From NCBI GenBank assembly GCA_009841235.1, contig VXMH01000011.1, positions 1 to 35,987 of the forward strand: DNA of 35,987 nucleotides, read 5' to 3'. The translations under genes and the position numbers were made by a program. The notes below the pieces were generated by a model. That model saw only the letters and a list, made by a program, of their open reading frames with translations, was not told the origin of the DNA and did not search any database. Of this stretch, positions 18,413 through 25,933 are shown one piece after another (position 1 is the stretch's first letter; every line of letters begins with the position of its first letter). This stretch comes from Caldilineaceae bacterium SB0661_bin_32 (lineage in GTDB: Bacteria; Chloroflexota; Anaerolineae; Caldilineales; Caldilineaceae).

Positions 18413-18444
18413 AGGTGAGCGTTAAGCGTCTTTCGCCGGGAATT

Positions 18445-19149
18445 TCAGCCGACCCAGAATGCCTTTTCGAGGTCGGTAAACTCTTCGGCCGGACCTTGAA
18501 ACTTGTTGCGGCCCAATTCCAGCACATAGACATAGTCGGCGATCTTCAGAGCGGAGCGAATCTCCTGATCCACGAGCAGAATGGTCAGCCCCTCGCGATC
18601 CCGCAGATCGACAAGCATCTGATACACCTCTTCCGACAGCAGTTTGGCGAGCCCGGCTGTCGGCTCGTCCACCAGGATCAGCTTGGGGTCGGTCATCAAC
18701 GTACGGCCGATTTCGACCATCCGCTGCATTCCGCCCGAGAGTTCGCCGGCGTTGGACTTGCGCCGCGGTTTCAGGTCGGGGAAGCGCTCGTAGTTCTCCT
18801 CGAGCTTTCGTTTGATGCGGCTCTTGTCATTCTTGAACGTCCATGCGCCCAGCTCCAGGTTTTCCTCCACCGACATGAAACGGAAGACGCCGGGCTGCTG
18901 AGGAATGTAGGAGATTCCCATGTTTATGCGTTCGTGTGTCGGCACGTCGATGATGTCCTGGTCATCGAGGCGGATCTGCCCCTGATTTGGCCGCAGGAAG
19001 CCGTAGACCGCCTTGAGCATGGTCGACTTGCCGACACCGTTTGCGCCGAGCACGGTGGTAATCTTGCCGCCCTCTGCCTGCATCGAGATGCCCTGAAGGA
19101 TGTTCAGGTCGCGATAGTATCCTACATAGAGGTCGTTGACTGCCAGCAT
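18445..19149 (-). CDS. livF: Branched-chain amino acid-type ABC transporter ATP-binding protein LivF
   Basis: One of the two ATPase subunits of a Liv (HAAT class) importer. The 234-residue protein has Walker A GANGVGKST (35-43), signature LSGGMQ (137-142) and Walker B LILVDE (157-162). The switch region reads LLVDQE where most ATPases have His; a Gln-containing EQN/DQE form is normal for LivF. Its ATG overlaps the livG stop by one base (TAATG), showing coupled translation. Confidence 0.94.
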   Translation of the reverse strand: MLAVNDLYVGYYRDLNILQGISMQAEGGKITTVLGANGVGKSTMLKAVYGFLRPNQGQIRLDDQDIIDVPTHERINMGISYIPQQPGVFRFMSVEENLELGAWTFKNDKSRIKRKLEENYERFPDLKPRRKSNAGELSGGMQRMVEIGRTLMTDPKLILVDEPTAGLAKLLSEEVYQMLVDLRDREGLTILLVDQEIRSALKIADYVYVLELGRNKFQGPAEEFTDLEKAFWVG

Positions 19150-19874
19150 TACTCTTCGTCCTCGCCCAGATAGGCCGCTTTCACCAGGGGATCTTCCCTG
19201 ACCACCTCCGGGTCGCCGTCGGCTATCAGGTCGCCGTAATTGAGCACGAGCAGGCGGCGGCTCAGTGTGAAGATCGTGTCCATATCGTGGCTGATGATGA
19301 TGAACGCTTTGCCCCCGGCGTTTGTCTCGGTGATGTAGCGGTAGATCACCTCCATGAGCCTGGGGTGAACGCCGGCGAACGGTTCGTCCAGAATGATCAT
19401 CTGGGGATCGAGCATGAGGAGGCGGCCCAGCTCCAGCAGCTTCTGCTGGCCGCCCGAGAGCGCGCGGGCGTATTCGTTGCGAAGGTGGGCTATCGTCAGA
19501 AACTCCAGGACCTCCTGCGCCTTCTCTTCGAAGTCGCGCTGGCGGGCGGTTGCGCGCATGGCCATGGCCGGGATGAGCAGGTTCTCCAGTACGGTCATGC
19601 GGCGAAAGGCGCGTGTAACCTGGAATGTCCGACCCAGTCCGGCCCTGGCGACGCCATAGGGCGGACGCGTGTCGATTCTCTCCCCGTTCATGTAGACTGT
19701 GCCGCTCGACGGCTTGAGCGCGCCGTCAAGGATGTTGGTCAGGGTAGTCTTTCCGGCGCCGTTTGGGCCGATGAGGCCGATCAGCTCGGGCCCTTCGACG
19801 GTGAAGGAGACGTCCTTCAGGACCTCCAGGCCGCCGAAATTCTTGAAGATGCTGTTAGCGGTCAGTTTCAACAT
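19149..19874 (-). CDS. livG: Branched-chain amino acid-type ABC transporter ATP-binding protein LivG
   Basis: The second ATPase of the Liv importer, 241 residues. It has Walker A GPNGAGKTT (36-44) and the LivG-typical GLGRTFQVTRAFRRMTVLEN. The signature LSGGQQ is at 139-144, Walker B MIILDE at 159-164, and the H-loop reads IIISHDMD. The C-terminus is acidic (YLGEDEE). The gene starts 20 nt inside the end of livM. Confidence 0.94.
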   Translation of the reverse strand: MLKLTANSIFKNFGGLEVLKDVSFTVEGPELIGLIGPNGAGKTTLTNILDGALKPSSGTVYMNGERIDTRPPYGVARAGLGRTFQVTRAFRRMTVLENLLIPAMAMRATARQRDFEEKAQEVLEFLTIAHLRNEYARALSGGQQKLLELGRLLMLDPQMIILDEPFAGVHPRLMEVIYRYITETNAGGKAFIIISHDMDTIFTLSRRLLVLNYGDLIADGDPEVVREDPLVKAAYLGEDEE

Positions 19875-21159
19875 GGCTGCCGTCCGCCTCTTCCTCTACA
19901 GTTGCGTTCTCGCCGCTGCCGGAAGGGGGATACGCCTCATCACTCTCTTCCTCTTCCTCGGCTGGCGCGGCGCGAATCGATACGGTTTCTGCGGCGACAC
20001 CGCCGCGACTTATCCTCTCCAGAATGGGGTAGAGGAGGCCGTTGCGCTGGAAGCGGAGTGTCAGCATGAGGAGCAACCCGAAGAAGACCAGGCGCCACAG
20101 CGTCATATCGACGTGCAGGGGACCGATCGTAATGTTTGTTCGCAACAGCTCCAGCACAAAGGTGATCACGATAGCGCCGACCGACGCCGTGTAGATGTTT
20201 TCAAGCCCGCCGATTACGGCCATGGCGATAACGAGGGACATCTGCAGGATGATCAGCGTGTTGGGCGTAATGATGCCGATGTAGTGGCCTTGCAGCGCGC
20301 CGGCCGCCGCGGCCAGGGTGCTGGTGATCACAAAGACCAGCACTTTGTAGCGCACGATGTTGACGCCGAGGGCGGCCGCAGCCTCTTCATCTTCGCGAAT
20401 GGCGCGGATAAAGAGACCGAACCGGGAACCGGCCAGCCAGGTCATCATCGCCATCGCAACCAGGAAGAGGAGCAGCATTGCGTAGTAGGGCGGTATCTTG
20501 CTCGTCGAGCTGAAGCCCAGGAGGCCGCCGGGAAAGAGCGGCACCAGCTCCAATCCGCTCTGACCTTCGGTTATCGGGATCTCAGCGCTGATTGAGGCGC
20601 GCAGGATCTCGGAAAAACCGATCGTAAACAGCGCCAAATAGGTACTTCGCAGCCGCAGCACCAGCCAGCCGACCAGAAGACCAAAGACGGCGCCCATGAC
20701 CAGCCCCATCGCGATACTCGCCCAAACGGGGGGAAAGACTATCAGCGTGCCGGCGGGAAGGGTTTCTGTCTTTGCCATGTCCAGGCATGATTCGTCGATG
20801 GTGCCGACGCGCCGGATATTCAAGACCACCAGCCACCAGTTTCCGATTAAAGGTACGTCGGTGCACAGCTCGGAGGGTGCGGTTGTGAAACGGATGAATT
20901 TCCCGATCAGGCCGGACGTGTAGCCGCCGATCGCCATGAAAGCCATGTGCCCAAATGAGAACTGACCTGCATATCCGGCCAGGAGCGACCAGCTGGATGC
21001 GAGGATCGCATAGAAGAAGGCCGTGATGGCAAGGTGCATGAAGTAGCTGCTGAGAACCAGGGGACCCAGACCCCCCAGCTCTGAGGAAGCCAGCGGAATT
21101 ACAAACAGGATGACCACCGCAATCGCGCCGGCGACGCGGTAGAGAACGGTTGGCTTCAT
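19855..21159 (-). CDS. livM: Branched-chain amino acid-type ABC transporter permease LivM
   Basis: A membrane subunit of the Liv importer, 434 residues with about ten hydrophobic segments. The LivM signature AGYAGQFSFGHMAFMAIGGY is at 61-80. The EAA-like loop contains FIRAIREDEEAAAALGVN. Two features are unusual. An approximately 55-residue hydrophilic loop (about 90-145) carries two Cys residues (C99, C125). An approximately 50-residue acidic C-terminal tail (AEEEEESDEAYPP and VEEEADG) lies beyond the last helix. The tail overlaps the livG start. ATGA overlap with livH indicates coupling. Confidence 0.92.
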   Translation of the reverse strand: MKPTVLYRVAGAIAVVILFVIPLASSELGGLGPLVLSSYFMHLAITAFFYAILASSWSLLAGYAGQFSFGHMAFMAIGGYTSGLIGKFIRFTTAPSELCTDVPLIGNWWLVVLNIRRVGTIDESCLDMAKTETLPAGTLIVFPPVWASIAMGLVMGAVFGLLVGWLVLRLRSTYLALFTIGFSEILRASISAEIPITEGQSGLELVPLFPGGLLGFSSTSKIPPYYAMLLLFLVAMAMMTWLAGSRFGLFIRAIREDEEAAAALGVNIVRYKVLVFVITSTLAAAAGALQGHYIGIITPNTLIILQMSLVIAMAVIGGLENIYTASVGAIVITFVLELLRTNITIGPLHVDMTLWRLVFFGLLLMLTLRFQRNGLLYPILERISRGGVAAETVSIRAAPAEEEEESDEAYPPSGSGENATVEEEADGSHVETDR

Positions 21160-22397
21160 AGCTCTCGCCCAAAGAGGCCGGTCGGTTTCAAAAGGAGAAC
21201 CAGCGTCAGGATCACCATGCCATAGGCGGGAATGTAGGCGGCAGCCCTGGTCGCATCGGGAATGCAGCCGGTTCCCGCGGCTTCCACCAGCCCGACGATC
21301 AGGCCGCCGAGGAAGGCGCCCGGCAGGCTGCCCATGCCGCCGAGTACGATGATGACAAAGGAACGGGCGGCGGCGGGAATGCCGACCTGGGGCAGCCAGG
21401 AGAAGACCTGGACGAGTGAGGCGCCGGACAGTCCCGCCAGCATCGCGCCCATGCTGAATGCCAATGTATTCATCGAGTTGGGATTGATGCCCGTCACGGC
21501 CGCGGCCTGCCTGTCCTGGCTGACGGCTCGAAGCGCCTTGCCCACCCAGGTACGGTACAGGAACCAGAGCAGCGCCGCCAGCATGATCAGTGCGAGAACG
21601 GCGGCGGTGAAACGCGGATTGGGGATGGAAATCGCGTCAAAGACGGTGACATTGCCCGGCGTCATCCTGAGCAGCGCCCCGGAATCGGCGGGAAGCTCCG
21701 TGCGGGGAAAAGGAAAGAAACGTTGGGCCTTTACGGGAACGGCCGAGGTCAGAGCCTGCGTGAAGTACTGCAGGAAGAATGCCAGCCCGAAAGTCACGAG
21801 AATTGCGTATTCGGTTGGCCGCTCGATCTCGCCGCTGCCCATGGGGCGCAGGAAAATCCTCTCGAAGACGTAGCCGATAGCGAAGGTTACAATGCAACTT
21901 GCCAGAATGGCGACCAGGGGAGAGACGCCGGGCAGCCATTTGGCGGAAATAAAGTAGGTGACCATGCCGCCAATCATGTAGAACTCGCCATGGGCGAAGC
22001 TGACGACGCCCAGGATGGAGAAGATGAGAGTCAGGCCCAGGGCCATGAGACCATAGATGATGCCGATGACGATACCGTTGGCGAGCTGTGAAATGACAAA
22101 TCCGCCATTGGCGACACAAAGATTGTCGGGGTCGGCAAGGGCGAAGGCAGCGACAAAAATACCGACGACAATCGCGATTGCGATGCCGATGAGGCGATTT
22201 GTGATTTTGGGTGTGGCGACCCAGAGGGGAAGGAGGCTGAAGGGCCCAAGCGCCGCGCCGATCACTGCCCCGCCAAATGAGGCCTGGGAGATCTCCAGGT
22301 CTTTGCGGGCGTAGATGCGAGGCGTTACGACGCCGCCCAGGGCGCCCCACAGGAGGATCCACAGTAGCGCCCAACCGAAGATTGCTGCGTTTTCCAT
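21156..22397 (-). CDS. livH: Branched-chain amino acid-type ABC transporter permease LivH with N-terminal membrane extension
   Basis: The first permease of the Liv importer. The canonical LivH core starts near residue 105 (LANGIVIGIIYGLMALGLTL), followed by FSILGVVSFAHGEFYMIGG. Later landmarks are the EAA-like ALRAVSQDRQAAAVTGIN and VIIVLGGMGSLPGAFLGG. The protein has 413 residues against about 290-310 for ordinary LivH. The extra 100 N-terminal residues carry three hydrophobic segments (about 4-23, 42-60, 68-88) and a short polar CVANGG stretch. The in-frame ATG at 22397 begins the extension, and nothing suggests a later start. It lies 158 nt downstream of livJ. Confidence 0.9.
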   Translation of the reverse strand: MENAAIFGWALLWILLWGALGGVVTPRIYARKDLEISQASFGGAVIGAALGPFSLLPLWVATPKITNRLIGIAIAIVVGIFVAAFALADPDNLCVANGGFVISQLANGIVIGIIYGLMALGLTLIFSILGVVSFAHGEFYMIGGMVTYFISAKWLPGVSPLVAILASCIVTFAIGYVFERIFLRPMGSGEIERPTEYAILVTFGLAFFLQYFTQALTSAVPVKAQRFFPFPRTELPADSGALLRMTPGNVTVFDAISIPNPRFTAAVLALIMLAALLWFLYRTWVGKALRAVSQDRQAAAVTGINPNSMNTLAFSMGAMLAGLSGASLVQVFSWLPQVGIPAAARSFVIIVLGGMGSLPGAFLGGLIVGLVEAAGTGCIPDATRAAAYIPAYGMVILTLVLLLKPTGLFGREL

Positions 22398-22485
22398 GGT
22401 TCAGCTCAGTGCCTGGCGGGCAGGATTTCGCGGCAGATCGAAAAGAGAGGCATGGTCCGCTGCGGCCGGCTGAAGAAGGACAGGG

Positions 22486-22525
22486 GGAAGGCCCGCGAGC
22501 AAAGGGTTCGCCCGCGGCGCCTTCC
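22486..22525 (-). terminator. Intercistronic hairpin between livJ and livH
   Basis: GGAAGGC plus CCGCG (22486-22497) pairs with CGCGG and GCCTTCC (22513-22525), a 12-bp stem with one bulged base and a 15-nt loop. No U-run follows on the minus strand. In transporter operons such stems protect the binding-protein message and lower permease expression. That role is inferred here. Confidence 0.45.
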
Positions 22526-22555
22526 GTCCGGAATCAGGTCTCAGATTACAGCCTG

Positions 22556-23911
22556 TTACTCCTGGCCGACAATTATCGGCGCGGCAGTCTGGTAGATTTC
22601 AGGGTATACGACCGCTGTTTCAGTTGCGTCCTGCCCTTCCTCCTGGTACTGCACAATCGTGATGGCCGGGTCGGGGAACTGGTGCCACCACTTGGGGTCC
22701 ACGCCCGCCTGCTCGGGCGTATTGCTGCGGTTGATGGGGAAGGTAATGGGACCGAGGGCGCCCATGTGGTTGATGTTCTCCAGGGCGTCGATAATATCGG
22801 CCGGATCGGTGGAGCCGGAGTCCTCGATAGCCTGTGCGATCAGCATGATCGAGTCGTAGGAGGCCATTGCGTAGGACTCAATGTCATCCTTACCGGTGCG
22901 GGCTGAATACTCAGCGACCAGGGCCTGAGCGACGTCATTGTAGAGCTGTTGAGGAAGACCGATGCGGCGCACAAAGCAGTGGTTGCCGTCGGGGACGTTG
23001 GTCCAGAAGGCATCGCTCACGAGCGAGACCTGGTTGCACATCGTTGGCACGTCCTGCGGGCCGATACCGGCATCGGCGGCCTGCTGGGTGAAGTTGTAGG
23101 AGGCCTCACCGGTTGCAAGCGTAACGATCAAGTCGGGGCTTTCGGCCTTGACACGCTCGATGATGCCGGCGAAGTCCTGTGTGCCGATGTCAACACTGAA
23201 GGTGACGGAGGCGATGCCGGCCCCGTCCAGGAGTGCGGTCGTGTTTTCGGCGGCCGGGATACCGTAGTCCGTGTTCTCGGTGAGGATGACCACCTTGTCG
23301 AGCTTCATGCCGTTCTCGTCGCGCAGCCACTGCATGAACTTGACGTCAACCGTGGAAACTTCGGAGCTGAGCGGCGCGATGCGGAAGATCTCATCGTACT
23401 GGACGCTGGTAATGGTGTCGTTCCAGGTCTCGGCAAAGACGATGGGAACACCGTTGTCGCGGGCGACTTCCTTGGCTGCCACGCCGACGGAGCTGTGGTA
23501 GCCGCCGCCGATGCCGACGACGCCGTCCTGGTTAATGAGGCGTTCGACGACAGCCGTCCCGCGTTCCGGCAGGCCTTCCGTGTCGACGATGATCAGCTCG
23601 ACGGGCCTGCCCAGGATGCCGCCGCGTTCGTTCAGTTCTTCGGCTGCGATCAACATCGCCTCTCGCATGGCTTCGCCGCCGACAACGGCGCCGGGCGCGG
23701 AGAGAGGAGCGAGCGCGCCGATCTTGATCGGCTCCATCGCCATGTCGTCAGATTCTTCTGCCGGCGCTTCAGTTGGCGCAGCCGCTTCTTCTTCCTGGGC
23801 TGCCGGTTCGGCCTCTCCGACAGTCTCGGCCTGAGGCGCACAGGCGGCGAGCAAGAGCACAAGAATGCTTAGCGCAATTGCGCTCCAGATTAGCGTTCGC
23901 GATCGGTTCAT
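22556..23911 (-). CDS. livJ: Branched-chain amino acid-type ABC transporter substrate-binding lipoprotein
   Basis: The extracellular receptor of the Liv importer (Leu/Ile/Val-binding-protein family, periplasmic-binding fold I), 451 residues. A signal peptide ends in the lipobox LAAC with Cys24. An Ala/Glu/Pro-rich linker (about 25-58) follows, then the domain start IKIGALAPLSAPGAVVGGEA. The family pattern AAEELNERGGILGRPVELI is intact, as are VVERLINQDGVVGIGG and the FRIAPLSSE hinge. The start ATG has AAGGAG 9 nt upstream. It is the first gene of the operon and is read from the promoter at 24.05 kb. The true ligand could be another amino acid or a small amide, because this family binds many ligands. 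Confidence 0.93.
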   Translation of the reverse strand: MNRSRTLIWSAIALSILVLLLAACAPQAETVGEAEPAAQEEEAAAPTEAPAEESDDMAMEPIKIGALAPLSAPGAVVGGEAMREAMLIAAEELNERGGILGRPVELIIVDTEGLPERGTAVVERLINQDGVVGIGGGYHSSVGVAAKEVARDNGVPIVFAETWNDTITSVQYDEIFRIAPLSSEVSTVDVKFMQWLRDENGMKLDKVVILTENTDYGIPAAENTTALLDGAGIASVTFSVDIGTQDFAGIIERVKAESPDLIVTLATGEASYNFTQQAADAGIGPQDVPTMCNQVSLVSDAFWTNVPDGNHCFVRRIGLPQQLYNDVAQALVAEYSARTGKDDIESYAMASYDSIMLIAQAIEDSGSTDPADIIDALENINHMGALGPITFPINRSNTPEQAGVDPKWWHQFPDPAITIVQYQEEGQDATETAVVYPEIYQTAAPIIVGQE

Positions 23912-24037
23912 TGGAAGATTCTCCTTGCGTCATATTGGGCTTTTGACGTCGGCCGCGAAACTGGGGCCGCAGATGCCGAATTGCAGAGCAACAGCATTGA
24001 GGGCGGCACCGGGGGACAACAGACAGCTTTCCCAAGT

Positions 24038-24066
24038 ATTATGCAACAGAGGGTTAGGCATGTCAA
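24038..24066 (-). promoter_or_regulatory. Strong sigma-70 promoter of the liv operon
   Basis: Read on the minus strand, TTGACA (24066-24061) is followed by 17 bp and CATAAT (24043-24038). This is a perfect -35 with a five-of-six -10 at optimal spacing. Transcription would begin near 24031, giving a leader of about 120 nt before livJ. It is the best promoter match I find in the window. Confidence 0.7.
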
Positions 24067-24087
24067 CGGCGACGGCTCCGAGGGTCA

Positions 24088-24199
24088 GGGACTCCCCCCG
24101 TTCGAATCAATGGCTCAACAGGGGGAGCAGTGAAGGGTTTTGGCACAATTTGTCACCTCTTTTGGGGGGACTCCCCCGTTCCATTCAACGGCTCAATAG
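24088..24199. repeat. Imperfect 34-bp direct repeat upstream of the liv promoter
   Basis: The unit GGGACTCCCCC(C)GTTC followed by an AT-rich step and GGCTCAA(C/T)AG occurs at 24088-24121 and 24167-24199, offset 79 bp. The copies differ at about six positions. Each begins with a G-run/C-run dyad, most evident at 24164-24175. The remainder of the 336-nt gap 23912-24247 contains the liv promoter and leader and no gene. Confidence 0.45.
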
Positions 24200-24247
24200 T
24201 GAATGCGCTGAAGGATTGCAGAAACGCCAAATGCGGTACTTCCACTC

Positions 24248-25138
24248 CTATAGAATGAAAGCTGGCGTTGTGTACCTTGCAGCATTTCGCCCACGAATCC
24301 CAATCAGAAGATTGAAACAGTTCCCGAGTATCACAAGAACACCGTGCGGATGCGAAGTCGCCGGCGCCTGAGGCCCTCTTGCCTGCCGACCCTGTCCCCG
24401 TGCTTGTCGGACTAACATAACGGGCGGTACAAACATCGGGGGCAGGTCAAGCCGGTTGGCGCCGTCGTAGCTGTAGGTTCTGTTGTAGCTGCCGGAAGCG
24501 GCGGTGAGACGCCCCAGCCCATCGTAAGTAAATTTGTGGTTTGTCGTTTCTTCGGTTAATGCCGAAAGCTTTTGCGACCGCATCTGTCGCGCACTTGCAA
24601 AAGCCTGAGCTATGATGTCGCCGAAGTAGTTGTAGGCGTAGCTGCGGTTGAGACGCTCGCCCGCGCCCTCGCTCAGCCCCACCTTCAGGCTCTCCAGCAT
24701 GCCGCCGTTTCGCTTTGCCGTCCAGGGGTAATAGCGCTGCGTGCGCCAGAGGTTGCCGGCCGCAGGCAATCGCAGCGCGGTCATGCGCCCGGCCTCGTCA
24801 TAGCTGACCCTGTCCACCAGCGTTCCATGCACCGAGCTGCTCAACCCCACCGCCGCGCCCGGGCTGCCGTAGCTGGTCGTCACCACTTCGCCGCCGTGAT
24901 AGGTCACCGTTGTCGGCCGGTGGTAGTTGTCGTAGCCGTAGCTGCTCGTGCGCGTCAGGCTGTCAACAGTAACGCTCTCGCTGTTGAGACGGCTGTAGCT
25001 GTCGTAGCTGAACGTCCGGGTCACCGCGGCATTGGCGATGCGCTGCACGCGGCCCTGCGAGTCGTAGCTGTAGGCGCTGCTGAGGTCGGCGTCGGTCACC
25101 GTCGCCGCGCAGTTCTCGTCAGTGCGCAGCGCGCGGCG
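24248..25138 (-). pseudogene. Partial duplicate of the RHS core (orphan RHS fragment)
   Basis: The frame encodes YD-repeat sequence nearly identical to an internal part of the large RHS protein (that copy lies at about 28571-29201). Homology runs from about 24450 to 25138. In protein terms it extends from LRTDENCAAT through YSYDSYSRLNSESVTV and SSVHGTLVDRVSYDEAGR to YSYDGANRL, where it stops abruptly. It has no signal peptide, no RHS C-terminal motif (RYYDPALG, DPNG) and no proper start: the frame has a TGA shortly upstream and could begin only at an internal GTG (25099). The unique 3' tail (24248-24449) encodes a Pro/Arg-rich stretch that resembles no toxin known to me. A 50-bp palindromic insertion interrupts it in frame. 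It is read as a fossil copy left by recombination. Confidence 0.8.
24565..24614. repeat. 50-bp palindromic insertion inside the RHS fragment
   Basis: Relative to the main RHS copy, 50 bp here replace 2 bp, a net in-frame gain of 16 codons. The insert carries nested inverted repeats: GCTTTTGC with GCAAAAGC outside, and GCGAC with GTCGC inside around a 7-nt loop, so it can fold into a two-part hairpin. It resembles a small palindromic repeat element; no other copy was found in the window by eye. Confidence 0.55.
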
Positions 25139-25198
25139 TTTTCAAAGGCACCGACCTTGTCGACACAGGTATTGAAGCGGATCACCACAAACAATATG

Positions 25199-25897
25199 CT
25201 ACTTTTGTTCTGAATCTTGTGACTCCCACTTCTTGTCGGCGAAGGAATCGATACACTGAAGCATATTTCTATCTATAGCCTGCAATACCTGGACAAATTC
25301 CTCCATCGACATGTCTCTGGGTGAGACATAAGTTCTAAATGCAGAGATAAATCGACCATACCTTGCCTTGACCGCGCAGGATTTTTCTCCACTCGCTGGG
25401 CCTCCGTTCGCCAAAAAGTCGGAACACTTGGCTCGATACTGATCGGCAGAAAGGTTTGCCTGTGAGAGGTCAAGCGGCACCCAAGTACGGTGCCATCTTG
25501 AGAGATGAACAATGCGTCGCATCGTGTAAGAATAAACAGCCTGATAAGATCTTTCGTAGAACTCCAACTCATGCCACACGGAGTCCTCTTGGTTGGAGTA
25601 CACAATAAGAATGCCGCCAAGCATTCCCGTTGGTACAGGTTTCTGATATGGAGGGAAGGCCTGCGGCAACTTTGGACTCCATCCATTCGGCAACTCCGAC
25701 TCATCCAGCGCACATACGCTCAGGTTTGCATCCACTTGCATGCGGATCTCTATGGAAGGCGCTTCCCACATTTGGCCCTCAAAGATGAGGGCGGTCGGGC
25801 AAGCTGTCAGGATTCCACAAAAGGCGAAAACAGCAAGACAACCGAATCTGGCCGAAGGACGCCATCTGTACAGCCGATGAAGGCCGACTTTCTCCAT
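25199..25897 (-). CDS. Putative lipoprotein of unknown family; candidate immunity protein of the RHS toxin
   Basis: From the ATG at 25897 the product is 232 residues, opening with a basic N-terminus, a hydrophobic stretch (FGCLAVFAFCGIL) and the lipobox LTAC. It should therefore be lipid-anchored outside the membrane. The body is mixed alpha/beta with WHELEFYERSY and two later Cys residues (AKCSDF, KSCAV). I recognise no family. The frame continues upstream to 26197, but that part is antisense to the transposase relic and is rejected. Base composition is clearly lower in GC than the RHS core. Without the insertion sequence, its start would lie only about 125 nt downstream of the RHS stop, the standard place for an immunity gene. 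The immunity role is inference from position. Confidence 0.55.
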   Translation of the reverse strand: MEKVGLHRLYRWRPSARFGCLAVFAFCGILTACPTALIFEGQMWEAPSIEIRMQVDANLSVCALDESELPNGWSPKLPQAFPPYQKPVPTGMLGGILIVYSNQEDSVWHELEFYERSYQAVYSYTMRRIVHLSRWHRTWVPLDLSQANLSADQYRAKCSDFLANGGPASGEKSCAVKARYGRFISAFRTYVSPRDMSMEEFVQVLQAIDRNMLQCIDSFADKKWESQDSEQK

Positions 25898-25933
25898 TGT
25901 CAACTCTTGGCTTGGCTCACAACTTTTCACAAT

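Noticed and set aside
18445..19149. LivF as a defective ATPase because the H-loop His is missing
   Set aside because: LivF proteins normally carry Gln in an EQN-like motif there; the DQE seen here fits the family.
24248..24449. The unique 3' tail of the RHS fragment as an alternative toxin tip
   Set aside because: The join occurs in the middle of the YD repeats, without the DPNG boundary. The tail is a short Pro/Arg-rich stretch with no toxin-like motif.
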